DNA of 64,000 nucleotides from Pleurocapsales cyanobacterium LEGE 06147 (GCA_015207585.1 JADEWQ010000004.1:1-64000), one strand, 5' to 3'; shown: positions 26,682 to 35,869, counted from the first letter of the stretch. Numbers and translations are program-made. The notes: generated by a model from the sequence alone, not told the origin.

Positions 26682-27536
26682 CTATAATTCCAAAGCTAAT
26701 TGATAGATTTGGCGACGAGATTGAGAAGTTAATTGGGCTAAATAACGGCTAGCTTGCGCTCGCGTCATTCCCTTTTGTAGTAATTGTCTGAGTTCTGTCT
26801 TAAGTTCGGCTTCTGATAAAACTAGATTTGGAGTTGATTCTTCTCCCGCAACGACAAGGGTATATTCTCCTTTTGCTTGTCGAGTTTTGCTGTAGATGGC
26901 GAGCGCTTCGCCAATAGTTCCCCGCCACCATTCTTCGTGGAGTTTGGTTAATTCCCTTGCCAGAACGATCTGTCTATCTTCTCCTAAAACTGCACCCAAA
27001 TCCATTAAGGTTGACAATAAACGGTGAGGTGCTTCATAAAAAATGAGAGTTCTCATCTCACTTTTGAGTACAGCCAAACGTTCGCTTCTTTGTTTTCCTT
27101 TGGCAGGTAGAAAACCTTCAAAGGCAAAGCGATCTGTCGGCAAACCAGATGCTGTCAAGGCAGTTATCGCTGCCGTTACTCCAGGGATAGGTACGACTGA
27201 TATTCCTGAAGCGATCGCGGCTTTAACTATCTCATAACCTGGATCGGAGATACCTGGCATCCCCGCATCCGTAACTAAAGCGATCGCTTCTCCTGTTTGC
27301 AAGCGAGCGAGTAACTCTTCCGTACGCTCGGTTTGATTGTGTTGATGATAACTAATCTGAGGCGTTTTAATCTGTAGATGCTGCAACAACTTACCCGTAC
27401 GACGAGTATCTTCTGCTGCAATTAAATCTACTTCTTTAAGAATACGTATTGCTCTTAAAGTAATGTCCTCTAAATTACCAATTGGCGTCCCTACTAAATA
27501 AAGTATGCCAAAATTTATATCTTGCGATTTCCCCAT
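26682..27536 (-). CDS. rsmI: 16S rRNA (cytidine-1402-2'-O)-methyltransferase RsmI
   Basis: A 284-residue SAM-dependent methyltransferase of the tetrapyrrole-methylase fold. It starts LYLVGTPIGNLEDITLRAI and contains VTDAGMPGISDPG, then YEAPHRL. It methylates the 2'-OH of C1402 in 16S rRNA. The C-terminal ARAQASRYLAQL-type helix is complete. It converges on cobL; its own upstream region (27537-27767) is AT-rich and is shared with the divergent PATAN gene. Confidence 0.95.
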   Translation of the reverse strand: MGKSQDINFGILYLVGTPIGNLEDITLRAIRILKEVDLIAAEDTRRTGKLLQHLQIKTPQISYHQHNQTERTEELLARLQTGEAIALVTDAGMPGISDPGYEIVKAAIASGISVVPIPGVTAAITALTASGLPTDRFAFEGFLPAKGKQRSERLAVLKSEMRTLIFYEAPHRLLSTLMDLGAVLGEDRQIVLARELTKLHEEWWRGTIGEALAIYSKTRQAKGEYTLVVAGEESTPNLVLSEAELKTELRQLLQKGMTRAQASRYLAQLTSQSRRQIYQLALEL

Positions 27537-27767
27537 AAAGAGTTAATCCGATTTACTAACTAGAAAAACAATTCTTACGAAGCCAGATAAAGCAATCATT
27601 TAGCAATTAAGTACGAATAGCGATTGCAAAAACCAAAGTCTGTGTTAAGAAAGAATAAGAGAATATTACCTAAAAACACCAGAATAAAAATTCTGCATAT
27701 TGCCTATATTTTCGCTATTTATTTAATCATTACTAACCAAAATTGCTATAGATATTTGTAATCGATA

Positions 27768-28793
27768 ATGATAAGGTCTAGTAAACTGATTGAGGAACTA
27801 ACTACTCTTCAACAGCAACAACAACAGTTAACAGGTATATTTAAAATACAATCTCCCAATAATCGATATTGGCAACTTTACTTTTGTCTGGGTAAACTGG
27901 TATGGGCTGATGGTGGTTCTCATATTTATCGTTCTTGGCGCAGGTACATAACGCTATTTTGTCCAGAAGTAGATTTTAGTGACATCAATGTTAGAGATAC
28001 TGCCGAGTCCGAACATCCACACTATCATTTACTCGTTGTCCTACTACAGCGCAAAATTGTTAAAACTGAACAAATCAAATTTTTAATTGCTCAAAAAATT
28101 AAAGAAATTATCTTTGATATCTTACAACTGGAGCACAAGCAGTCCCTTCAATACATCTATGAACCTCAATCGTCTTATTTTCTTCTCAAGGCAGGCTTTA
28201 GTATTTCCCTTTCTCCTGACAATTTTGCAGCAATAGTTACCCAAGCCCAACTAGCTTGGTATACTTGGGCAGGCAAGGGATTAGCCGCTTGCTCTCCCAA
28301 TTTGGCTCCCAGTCTCAAAAATGCTCAACAACTGCGCCAAGAACTATCACCACTTATCTATCACAATATGGCACGGTTACTCAATGGTCAACATTCTTTG
28401 CGCGAGTTAGCCCTAAAGATGAATATGGACGTTTTTGAGTTAACTTGTGTTCTGATGCCCTACTTTTTCAAAGGATATTTGAAATTAGCCGAAATTCCCG
28501 ATCTCTGTCCAATTGTCATCAATAAGGAAGGCGATCCCGCTTTGCGGGTGCTGCCGCACCGCCAAGAGCACAGCTTCGCTGACTGCGACTACAAGGAGCG
28601 AACTCCTCGCGTTCCGCTGCACCTTCGCTTCGCTAAAGCTGCGCCTACGACGGACGGTGACGCGCAGCGCCTTGCTGAGAGTGAGGTCGCGCAAAATGTC
28701 TCCTGGAATCAGAAACAACCAGGAAGTAAGACGAAGTCGCCGCAGCTCCCGGAACTTGAGTCTGGGAGAACGGCGACCAAAGAGTGGACGTAA
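27768..28793 (+). CDS. PATAN/DUF4388-type protein truncated by repeat DNA
   Basis: Residues about 1-245 match the N-terminal PATAN module of PatA/PixG-type cyanobacterial response regulators (LTGIFKIQSPNNRYWQLYF, KLVWADGGSHIYRSWRRY, LCPEVDF-like). In those proteins the module is followed by a receiver domain. Here the sequence after about residue 250 (IVINKEGDPALR) becomes low-complexity, basic and Ser/Pro-rich and is encoded by palindromic repeat DNA, and the receiver domain is absent from the following 200 bases. PATAN modules act in motility and phototaxis signalling. This product may be a stand-alone PATAN module or a decaying gene. Confidence 0.65.
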   Translation: MIRSSKLIEELTTLQQQQQQLTGIFKIQSPNNRYWQLYFCLGKLVWADGGSHIYRSWRRYITLFCPEVDFSDINVRDTAESEHPHYHLLVVLLQRKIVKTEQIKFLIAQKIKEIIFDILQLEHKQSLQYIYEPQSSYFLLKAGFSISLSPDNFAAIVTQAQLAWYTWAGKGLAACSPNLAPSLKNAQQLRQELSPLIYHNMARLLNGQHSLRELALKMNMDVFELTCVLMPYFFKGYLKLAEIPDLCPIVINKEGDPALRVLPHRQEHSFADCDYKERTPRVPLHLRFAKAAPTTDGDAQRLAESEVAQNVSWNQKQPGSKTKSPQLPELESGRTATKEWT

Positions 28794-28860
28794 AAAATCA
28801 ACCGCTTTCCGCGCTACGAGCGTTCCTCAGCGAAGCAGGAAGCCGAGGAGCTGTGACTAC
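28525..28860. repeat. GC-rich palindromic repeat cluster
   Basis: Short, partly overlapping palindromes such as CCCGCTTTGCGGG, CGCTTCGCTAAAGCTGCG and AGCGAAGC follow one another through the last 260 bases of the PATAN gene and about 65 bases beyond. Composition is markedly GC-richer than the neighbourhood. It is typical of invading small palindromic elements rather than of gene evolution. Confidence 0.6.
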
Positions 28861-28990
28861 TAAGAAAGGCGTTGGGGACTTCACTAAAACTACCTCAACT
28901 ACAGTAACAAATTATTAAATCTGAAGCTGACTACTCAAATTAGAAAAGACTATAGATAGAAATCTTTTTTTACAGCAGGTCTCGAGTATA

Positions 28991-29920
28991 ATGGCAGCAG
29001 AAAAACACCAACAACAGCCAAAAACGGCTAACCAAACTTACTCAGCAACAGAAAATAGTCAATCTCTATCTAATTCCGCTTTAGTATGCAAATCTCAAGT
29101 AACAATCCTACAAGATAATACAGTAGAAATAACTCTGACGGCTGTAAAAGTTATACGAGCAGAAAAAAAGCGAGAGTTAAAATCTAAACCTACAGTATGG
29201 CAAAGCCTTGCCAGTAAATTTAAACACTGGGTTTTTAATAAAATGTGTTTATTTATATCACGATCTATTCATATTTTCTTATTAAATCGTGCTTTTAATG
29301 GTATAGTTTCTATTTTATTTGTTGCAATTTTATTTACATCGATCTTACTTTTACCTCAACGATCCCTAGCAACAGAAATAATCGAACAAAAAGCAACATT
29401 AGAATTACTGCAACTCGAGCAAGTTAATCCGTCAGACAATACAGTACCTCTAAATCAAACTGAAGTAGAAAATTCTCCTGAAGAAGAAATCGTAGATACT
29501 TCCTCAGATATAGATAAAATAATTAAAATTGAAACACCGTCAGAGTTAGTAGCCCCAACTCTTCCCGAATCAGTAAAAGTAGAAACCGTAATTACACAAC
29601 CAGAATTAACCCCGGAACAAAGTTTTATTGCAGCAATCGAACAGCAGTTAGCAGATATTGGCGATCGCTATTCCGATGAACTAATTTTATCAATTGAGGC
29701 AGATTTATTACCCAATCTTTTATTAGTTAAAGTAAGTGATGATTGGTATCGATTGGATCGGGTAAGACAAAATAAATGGATTAATGACATGTTTAGTCGT
29801 TCCCAAGAATTTAATTTTAAAAAATTAGAAATAAAAGATATAAATAATACTCTAATCGCCCGCAGCCCAGTAGTAGGTAATGAGATGGTAATCTTACAAA
29901 GAGAAAAAGAAAATGGATAA
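28991..29920 (+). CDS. Single-pass membrane protein, unknown function
   Basis: A 309-residue protein with a hydrophilic N-terminal 95 residues, one membrane segment at about 105-121 (VSILFVAILFTSILLL) and a long acidic Glu/Pro/Thr-rich linker (about 150-205). A folded C-terminal region (about 215-309: SFIAAIEQQLADIGDRYSDE, LLLVKVSDDWYRL) completes it. I do not recognise the family. The next gene (FKBP) is on the same strand. Confidence 0.5.
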   Translation: MAAEKHQQQPKTANQTYSATENSQSLSNSALVCKSQVTILQDNTVEITLTAVKVIRAEKKRELKSKPTVWQSLASKFKHWVFNKMCLFISRSIHIFLLNRAFNGIVSILFVAILFTSILLLPQRSLATEIIEQKATLELLQLEQVNPSDNTVPLNQTEVENSPEEEIVDTSSDIDKIIKIETPSELVAPTLPESVKVETVITQPELTPEQSFIAAIEQQLADIGDRYSDELILSIEADLLPNLLLVKVSDDWYRLDRVRQNKWINDMFSRSQEFNFKKLEIKDINNTLIARSPVVGNEMVILQREKENG

Positions 29921-29979
29921 AGTTTAATCTTTTATTCTAAAACCTTTTGCCTAAACAATTTTTGACAAGAAATCTAATG

Positions 29980-30615
29980 TCCTCAGATAAATGTACAATG
30001 TCTCTGTATCAAATTAGGACTAGGACAAAGGTGATCGAAAAATTGAATAATGAAATTTTCATTAGTATTGGCGTAATTTTCGTGTGTGCTTTAGTGTTGA
30101 TTGTCTCTACCTTGGTTGGTGGTAACGATCGACAAAATGCGCTTGCTTCCGAATTACAGCAAAATCAGATTAAAACTGAAACAACCAGTGCACAAGAATT
30201 TGCGAGTAGTTCCTCTCAGTTAATTGCGCAAAATACTAGCTCCCAACAGGAAAATACCACAATGGATTTATCTAACGCTACTACTACTCCTTCAGGATTG
30301 AAATATATTGTCGTCAAAGAAGGAAATGGCGCAACTCCTCAACCAGGTCAAAAAGTTACCGTTCACTATACTGGCACCTTAGAAGATGGGACAAAATTTG
30401 ATAGTTCTCGCGATCGCAATCGTCCTTTCTCTTTCAAAATTGGTGTCGGACAAGTAATTCAAGGCTGGGATGAAGGAGTTGGCGATATGAAAGTAGGCGA
30501 AAGACGTACTCTAATTATTCCCCCAGAATTAGGCTACGGCGAAAGGGGTGCTGGTGGGGTTATTCCTCCTAATGCAACGCTGATTTTTGATGTGGAATTA
30601 CTGAAGATTGGTTAA
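29980..30615 (+). CDS. FKBP-type peptidyl-prolyl isomerase, membrane-anchored
   Basis: The C-terminal 110 residues are a complete FKBP domain ([17 protein letters not shown], then [42 protein letters not shown]). Near the N-terminus a hydrophobic segment (about residues 28-46, [17 protein letters not shown]) acts as a signal anchor, and a Gln/Ser-rich linker follows it. The product is therefore probably lumenal or periplasmic, like cyanobacterial thylakoid FKBPs. It accelerates proline isomerisation in proteins. The start is uncertain: the ATG at 29980 is used, with in-frame alternatives at 29947 (TTG) and 29998 (ATG). Confidence 0.85.
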   Translation, partial: SSDKCTMSLYQIRTRTKVIEKLNNEIFISIGVIFVCALVLIVSTLVGGNDRQNALASELQQNQIKTETTSAQEFASSSSQLIAQNTSSQQENTTMDLSNATTTPSGLKYIVVKEGNGATPQPGQKVTVHYTGTLEDGTKFDSSRDRNRPFSFKIGVGQVIQGWDEGVGDMKVGERRTLIIPPELGYGERGAGGVIPPNATLIFDVELLKIG

Positions 30616-30770
30616 TTGTAAATTGGTTATAGGTAATTGGTAAATCCATTATCAATTACCTATGATTGCAAATCCGTCTAATTACCCACAGATGTAATTG
30701 CGTCAAAGTGAATCTTTAACCATTTTTAGAGAGGTTGTTTAAACGGATTTGATACGAAAAATTTTTTACT

Positions 30771-31538
30771 TTACTTACAGATTTGCTGCTCAAAATTACA
30801 CTGATAAATAGCTGGTTTTTGCCAATCAAGGGGAATTTCGAGTAAATCTCGCGTACCAGTAATTCCCTGTCCGATAAATAATAACAAGGCAAAACAATTG
30901 AGAATGACGTGGACATTGCGCCAGCGATTAGAACGATCTTTGTAAATATCCTCCACAATAGCTAACGAAAAAATCATCAATAAAGCGGCAGCAATGCCGA
31001 TATAGTAATGAGACCAATACCACTCTTGACCCAAGCGATAGACACCATCTTGAGAACCAAGAATGATTAAACCCATACCTGTAAGGGTTGCAAAGATCCC
31101 TCGCCAAAGCTTCTGTCTGGCACGATATAGCAAAATAAGAGAGGTTATGGTTGCCACAAACATGAGAATGACAAAAATAACCTGAAAAGTGTCTAAATTT
31201 CCCCCTCGTTGTTTTTCTAGAAAACCCTGAGAACCAAAAACAACCGAGTAAGCCAAAGCAATTAATGTAACTCCTACAACTGCACCAGTTAACCAACGTC
31301 CGATCTGCACGTGTTCGCGACCGATTACCGGAGGAATTTTACTTTTATCACCTCTTTGATTTTGTAATCTTCGTTGACGAGTTTGCCAGGCAAAATTAGC
31401 GACTATGCCAATTAGCGGAAAGACGAAAATAACTGCGATCGCTGGATGAATTAGAGCAACAATATCTTCTGATTTGAGATAAGTAAAAGCAAAGGTAGGC
31501 TGTAGCAAGATTGCAGTAACTATATTTGAGGTATTCAT
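30771..31538 (-). CDS. DUF4079 multi-spanning membrane protein
   Basis: A 255-residue cyanobacterial integral membrane protein. Five or six hydrophobic segments are visible (ALIHPAIAVIFVFPLIGIVAN, GRWLTGAVVGVTLIALAYSV, VIFVILMFVATITSLILL, GMGLIILGSQDGVY, YIGIAAALLMIFSLAI, ILNCFALLLFIGQG). It matches the DUF4079 pattern, a family common in cyanobacteria and algae with cytochrome-b561-like topology but unproven function. The conserved His in the first helix (LIHPAIA) could bind haem; that is inference. It converges on the FKBP gene. Confidence 0.75.
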   Translation of the reverse strand: MNTSNIVTAILLQPTFAFTYLKSEDIVALIHPAIAVIFVFPLIGIVANFAWQTRQRRLQNQRGDKSKIPPVIGREHVQIGRWLTGAVVGVTLIALAYSVVFGSQGFLEKQRGGNLDTFQVIFVILMFVATITSLILLYRARQKLWRGIFATLTGMGLIILGSQDGVYRLGQEWYWSHYYIGIAAALLMIFSLAIVEDIYKDRSNRWRNVHVILNCFALLLFIGQGITGTRDLLEIPLDWQKPAIYQCNFEQQICK

Positions 31539-31840
31539 AGGATTGCTATAAATGTATCTGCCTTTTGATATATCTTTTCAGCAATTTAAACCACAATTAT
31601 TAAAACAGCCTTAATTTCTCAATATCTTCAGGGTTACTAATAAATTTTTGGTTATTTCGTGGCATTTTAGTTTTCCCTACTTCCCTATCTCCCTAATTCC
31701 CCACTATTCTAGGATTTTTCTCAGAATGAAACAGCCCTGGGGGGCGAGGGGGGATCGAATGTAGCAAATAAGACTTCTCAGATAACCTCTTAGGGATCTT
31801 TTTGGTTTTAATTATTTAAACTTTACTTTTTATAAAGCAA
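31539..31840. other. Intergenic region, no gene seen
   Basis: About 300 bases of AT-rich sequence upstream of the DUF4079 gene and before the group II intron remnant. A short GC-rich stretch near 31735 (GGGGGGCGAGGGGGGATCG-like) is the only conspicuous composition change. If an intron reverse transcriptase once lay here, it left no recognisable trace. Confidence 0.4.
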
Positions 31841-31993
31841 AACCATATTTGTGGACATTGTGGATTGAGTTTCCTCGATGGGCAAAGGGTTCACCTGCAC
31901 CACATTGACGGAAACCATGACAATTGGAAATCCCAGAATCTTCTGGCGGTTCACCAGTCATGCCACAATTATATTCACATGAGCAAAGGATAA
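31841..31993 (+). pseudogene. HNH endonuclease tail of an intron-encoded protein
   Basis: The frame reads NHICGHCGLSFLDGQRV, then HLHHIDGNHDNWKSQNLL and AVHQSCHNYIHM. This is the zinc-binding (CxxC) HNH domain found at the C-terminus of group II intron reverse transcriptase-maturases, where HHIDGN and CHNYIH carry the catalytic histidines. Only 50 residues remain and no start codon is present. Confidence 0.75.
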
Positions 31994-32009
31994 TTCCTAA
32001 GATTGTCGG

Positions 32010-32043
32010 GAGCTGGATGCGGTTAAAATCGCACGTCCAGCTC
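32010..32043 (+). ncRNA. Group II intron domain V hairpin
   Basis: Exactly 34 bases, with arms GAGCTGG and CCAGCTC pairing perfectly, an AGC catalytic triad at positions 2-4, a second stem TGCGGT/ATCGCA and a TAAA loop. Size, triad and two-stem layout fit the domain V consensus. It lies 16 bases after the stop of the HNH remnant, where domain V is expected. Confidence 0.75.
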
Positions 32044-32124
32044 TCATTGAGAGGTGCGGAGAGTCATATCTCCCATCGACTCAACCCAACGGGGGTGAAT
32101 TTGGTTAGAGGCGATCGCAATCCC

Positions 32125-32241
32125 ATGCAAACAACATTTTCCGGTTTTAGTTTCTTAGCAACCCTAGTAGCTCTAATTTATACGACTAAGCTGGCACTAA
32201 AAAATCTCTCAGAATTAACTGCCTCATCCAAGTCTGAGTAG
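32125..32241 (+). CDS. Possible 38-residue membrane peptide
   Basis: The ATG at 32125 opens a short frame with one hydrophobic segment (FSFLATLVALIYTTKLAL) and a charged tail ending SSKSE. Single-helix proteins of this size are common in cyanobacteria, but no family is recognised and no clear ribosome site precedes it. The TAG stop lies at the edge of a palindromic repeat patch (about 32240-32325). Confidence 0.35.
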   Translation: MQTTFSGFSFLATLVALIYTTKLALKNLSELTASSKSE

Positions 32242-32412
32242 CGATCTCGCTCCTAGCGAAGCGCGAAGCTAGAAATTTGCTCTCTACGGACCCTATGGGA
32301 ACGTTCGCGAGTGAACACTCCAATCCCAAAAGTCAAGTTATATAGATATTCGTTATCGATTAATTTTATACTGGGTAACAACTACTAATGAAATTAAAAA
32401 TTAATTGATTTA

Positions 32413-32691
32413 ATGAATTTAATAGAGCTTTTAGTCCTATTGATTATTGCTGCGCTTTGCGGTGGCATTGGACAAGCATTGGTTGGTTATTCAGTCGGTG
32501 GTTGTCTCGTCTCTGCAGTAGTAGGAATTATCGGTGCTTATCTGGGAGCTTGGATAGCTAGAGAGTTTAATTTACCTTTTCTATTTGCCGTTAATATTGG
32601 CGGACAACAATTTCCACTTTTCTGGTCAATTATTGGTTCGGCTATCTTAGCTGTGATTTTAGGTTGGATCAACCGCTCGTTCCGGCGTTAA
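32413..32691 (+). CDS. GlsB/YeaQ/YmgE-type stress-response membrane protein
   Basis: A 92-residue protein with three hydrophobic segments. The glycine pattern GGIGQALVGYSVGGCLVSAVVG and the C-terminal WSIIGSAILAVILGWINR follow the YeaQ/YmgE (transglycosylase-associated) family. Members are small inner-membrane proteins induced by envelope or osmotic stress, with unclear molecular function. It stands alone. Confidence 0.8.
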   Translation: MNLIELLVLLIIAALCGGIGQALVGYSVGGCLVSAVVGIIGAYLGAWIAREFNLPFLFAVNIGGQQFPLFWSIIGSAILAVILGWINRSFRR

Positions 32692-33216
32692 TAGATAAAC
32701 AAGTTGAGAAAAAAAACACAAAAACGGGAACTCATTGTGATGAGTAAATATTACTTAGCAAAATTTTATTTTTTCGCAGCTAAACTACAATAATTAATTC
32801 AGTATTTTGCTTTTTTAATACTATCTTTTTTTCTAGCCAACAAGCTTTTAAATTGGGTGTCAAATCATTACAACAAATATACCCCGATAAAATAAAAAAT
32901 TATATCTTTGTTGTATTTGTGAAGAATTTTACGTTAAGATTTAGTTAGTGAGAATTATTTTTGGTTATTTGGCTAACTCTATAGACTTCTCTCCAAATCT
33001 AAAATCTCTACATCTTGTAATGGAGAAGATTTTCTCTGTCAATTAGAGTTGTGGTTTAACTACAAATTGCTGCCATCTCTAAAATACGAGGCATTGCACA
33101 AAGAGCAAATAATCAGGGTTAACCGAGAGACATGGGAAAAAATGTTTTTTCTTGGTTTAAAACTCATTCTGCAATGTTTAATCTAAATCAGATACTAACA
33201 AAAATTAACTTAAAAA
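32692..33216. other. 525-base AT-rich intergenic region
   Basis: No coding sequence is convincing on either strand. A small hairpin (ACTCAT-TGTG-ATGAGT, about 32730-32745) is visible soon after the stress-protein gene and may help end its transcript. The rest is AT-rich with T tracts. Confidence 0.4.
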
Positions 33217-33426
33217 ATGCCAACTTTATTAAACAGGCCTCCTCAAGCACTGACCTATTTTACAACTGATAACAGCCAAAAAGTGGGTATAGCTATATAT
33301 ACTTTTGAACCCATGACAGATAAACATATTTGTCCTTGTTGCTCATACATTTTACTTCGTCATCTACGTTTGGGAAGTCTTTACTGGCGTTGTAGTCACT
33401 GTTACCAAGAAATGCCAGTTTTTTAA
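33217..33426 (+). CDS. Small zinc-ribbon protein
   Basis: A 69-residue protein with two Cys pairs (CPCC and CSHC) separated by RHLRLGSLYWR, giving a small zinc-ribbon fold, and a QEMPVF tail. Similar short proteins are conserved in cyanobacteria without known function. The first 32 residues are variable in composition; the ATG at 33313 (MTDKHICPCC) is a plausible alternative start. Confidence 0.5.
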   Translation: MPTLLNRPPQALTYFTTDNSQKVGIAIYTFEPMTDKHICPCCSYILLRHLRLGSLYWRCSHCYQEMPVF

Positions 33427-33483
33427 CCTATTACTAAACTAAACTGATTTTAAAAACATATATAACATAGAGAAATAAAAGAT

Positions 33484-33711
33484 ATGAATGCTTAAGAAAT
33501 TTTGAGGCGATACGCAGCAGGACAACGCGATTTTAGTCGGGTAAGTCTGATTCAAGTATGTTTGACTAATGCAAATTTAATTGGGATACATCTGAGTGGG
33601 GCGCATTTGATTGATTTAAGAGGAACAAACTTGAGGGGAGTCAACTTGAAAGAAACCAAGTTAGAAGGAGCTGACTTGAGAGGAGCTTATCTGGATGAGT
33701 TAGAGCTTTAA
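33484..33711 (+). pseudogene. Pentapeptide-repeat protein gene with nonsense codon 4
   Basis: From the ATG at 33484 the frame reads MNA, then TAA at 33493, then EILRRYAAGQRDFS and a run of A(N/D)LxG pentapeptides (ANLIG, AHLID, TNLRG, ADLRG). Cyanobacterial relatives typically begin MNAQELLRRYAAGERDF, so the TAA most simply comes from CAA. Translation might restart at TTG 33502, giving a 69-residue product nearly complete in the repeat domain. Confidence 0.7.
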
Positions 33712-33756
33712 TTTAATTTTTTTCCCAGGCTACTCAGTTCTCAACTGTTATCTGCT

Positions 33757-34659
33757 CTAACTGACTTTATTGGCGATCTTGCTGACTACTTGTAAAAAAT
33801 TTTCGAGAGTAGAGCAAGAAGTATCTTTGCGCCAGGCGATCGCCAGAGCAATTTTGACTGTAGATGGTACGAGAGAAAGGTAGACAACTCCTTCTCGCAC
33901 TATATTTTTAATCGAACTCGGTAATAAAGCAACTCCCATTTGTGCAGCCACAAATCCCAGAATTAATTGCATTTCGTTGGTTACTTGCACTACGTTAGGA
34001 TTAAAGCCAGCTTGGTGACAAACTTTCATTACCTCTCCGTCTAAACCGCAGCGAAAATCTCTAAATCCGACTAGAAAATGTTCGTTTTGTAGTTGTCGAA
34101 TCTCTATTTTATCTTGAGTTGCTAAAGGATGCGATTTGGCGATCGCCACTACCAGGCGTTCTTCCCGAATTGTTTCGACAATTAGTGCCTGGTTAACCTG
34201 TTGTGGCACGATAAAGCCAATATCGATTCTTTCTTCGTGCAATGCCTGAAGTTGTTCTGCTGTAGACATTTCTTGTACGTAAAATTTTACTTCAGGAAAT
34301 TGCTGCCGGTACATTTTGATCGACAAAGGTACTATATCTGATAGGGAACTTCCCTCAAAACCAATAACGATTTGACCGATTTCTCCCCTATTGGCTCGCT
34401 GAGTTAGTTGCACTGCCAAATCTACTTGCTTGAGAATTTTTTTGGCTTCAACTGCTAAGACTTTTCCGGCTGCTGTTAGTTGTATCTGTGGTTTAGTACG
34501 TAAAAAAAGCTCCACGCCTAAATTTTTTTCTAAACGTTGAATTTGACGCGATAGGGGTGGCTGAGCAATATGCAGTCTTTCTGCTGCTCGTCCAAAATTC
34601 ATCTCTTCTATCACTACTAGAAAGGTTTGGAGATGCTGTAAGTCAATGTCGAATAGCAT
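33757..34659 (-). CDS. LysR-family transcriptional regulator
   Basis: A 300-residue LysR-type regulator. The N-terminal winged helix is canonical (LQTFLVVIEEMNFGRAAERL, then QPPLSRQIQRLEKNLGVELF). The C-terminal two-lobe effector domain contains VIGFEGSSLSDIVP and GVALLPSSIKNI. It faces a nitroreductase gene across 414 bases, the classical LysR arrangement, so it probably controls that gene and itself. The effector is unknown. Confidence 0.9.
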   Translation of the reverse strand: MLFDIDLQHLQTFLVVIEEMNFGRAAERLHIAQPPLSRQIQRLEKNLGVELFLRTKPQIQLTAAGKVLAVEAKKILKQVDLAVQLTQRANRGEIGQIVIGFEGSSLSDIVPLSIKMYRQQFPEVKFYVQEMSTAEQLQALHEERIDIGFIVPQQVNQALIVETIREERLVVAIAKSHPLATQDKIEIRQLQNEHFLVGFRDFRCGLDGEVMKVCHQAGFNPNVVQVTNEMQLILGFVAAQMGVALLPSSIKNIVREGVVYLSLVPSTVKIALAIAWRKDTSCSTLENFLQVVSKIANKVS

Positions 34660-35073
34660 ATTAAACAGGTTTTAGGTGGTAGGTGTTAGGTGAATTACTA
34701 TTTAACCTAAAATCGCCAAAAGTAGGGGTAAACAGCCGTTTGCCCTACACTGATTGCAATCATACCTTTAAAGGTATTAAATGACCTCAAACATTATATT
34801 GCGTAGTATCTAAATAATTAATTATGCTTTAAATAGAACAATTAATTGTTAAAAATAATCTGTTCACTTAACTAAAACTTTAGTCGATAGATAAGCAAAA
34901 AAAAGTTTTTCTCAAACGAGCTCTCTAAAAACATTCTTCCTTTTGTTGTAAATATTCAAAAAAATCGAGCTTATCTTGTTAAATTTCTGTTGTCTAGTAA
35001 ATTTTATAGAGCGAGTAATTTTATTGAACTCGCTAATTAAAATAGTAATTAATTTACTTAAAAAAGTAGAATT
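34660..35073. promoter_or_regulatory. Divergent LysR/nitroreductase intergenic region
   Basis: This 414-base region must hold the promoters of both divergent genes. Near the LysR end lies a 27-base palindrome of the dispersed family. The rest is AT-rich, and no single LysR-box (T-N11-A) stands out convincingly. Confidence 0.45.
34722..34748. repeat. 27-base palindrome, family shared with 10225
   Basis: GTAGGGGTAAAC and GTTTGCCCTAC pair around AGCC. Core sequence GTAGGG...CCCTAC and spacing match the element at 10225, with compensating changes in the stem. Confidence 0.65.
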
Positions 35074-35742
35074 ATGGCTCAAGAAATTAAAACTTCGCTA
35101 AGTTTAAAAGAAGCAATCGAACAACGGCGTGCGGCTCGTTCTTTTCGTCCCGATCCTATACCGACAGAAATTTTCCAAGAAATTTTACGTTTAGGGGTGC
35201 GATCGCCTTCCGGTTTTAATCTACAACCTTGGCGATTTGTGGTGGTACGAGAATCAGCCAATAAAGAAAGGCTGCGCGAGTGTGCTTTCGATCAGCGCCA
35301 AGTGACAGAAGCACCAGTAGTCCTAATTTGTTGTGGCGATCGCCAAGTGAATCGCTCGGATTACATCGAGTCTGTAATTGAGCTTGGCACAAAAGCTGGT
35401 GCCATGAACGATTCATATGCTGACTATTTGCGTTCTGCTATTCCTCAGCTATTTGACAATCAGCCTTGCTTTGAATCTCTTGAAGCCTGGACAAACCGAC
35501 ACACTATGCTAGCTGTCGCGCATTTAATGATTGTGGCGAAAAGCTTTGGTGTAGATAGCTGTCCGATGGAAGGGTTTGTTACGGCACAGGTAAAAGAGGC
35601 TTTCAATATTCCCGAAGAAGTTGATGTCTGTTGTCTGCTAGCAATGGGATACGCTGCCGAACCTTTCAAAGCCTATGGCGGACGCTTTGACATCGAGCAA
35701 GTCTGCTACGGAGAAAGTTTTGGTAATTCTTTTCAACTCTAA
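35074..35742 (+). CDS. Nitroreductase family protein
   Basis: A 222-residue FMN-dependent nitroreductase-fold protein. The FMN phosphate region RRAARSFRPDPIP, the substrate-side RSPSGFNLQPWRFVVVRE, and the C-terminal CPMEGF and YAAE motifs are all present. Enzymes of this family reduce nitroaromatics, quinones or flavins with NAD(P)H; the physiological substrate is unknown. It is divergent from a LysR regulator, its likely controller. A hairpin terminator candidate lies about 130 bases after its stop. Confidence 0.9.
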   Translation: MAQEIKTSLSLKEAIEQRRAARSFRPDPIPTEIFQEILRLGVRSPSGFNLQPWRFVVVRESANKERLRECAFDQRQVTEAPVVLICCGDRQVNRSDYIESVIELGTKAGAMNDSYADYLRSAIPQLFDNQPCFESLEAWTNRHTMLAVAHLMIVAKSFGVDSCPMEGFVTAQVKEAFNIPEEVDVCCLLAMGYAAEPFKAYGGRFDIEQVCYGESFGNSFQL

Positions 35743-35869
35743 ATAATCTTTCCTGAAAAGAAAGGATTAAAACCCGGTTAGCAATGAAAGTGAACTACAT
35801 TTGCAGGCTGCTGCTGATGCCGAGGTGCTACTGTTTGATTTGGCATAAATAGTTTTGTTTCGTGTTTTC

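Larger units (their letters stand above)
31841..32095 (+). mobile_element. Group II intron 3' remnant
   Basis: This segment combines the HNH-domain tail of an intron-encoded protein (31841-31993) with a downstream domain V hairpin (32010-32043) and a following stem-like region that fits domain VI. That is the normal order at the 3' end of a bacterial group II intron. The 5' ribozyme part and the reverse transcriptase are missing, so it cannot move or splice. The exact 3' splice site is uncertain. Confidence 0.7.
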
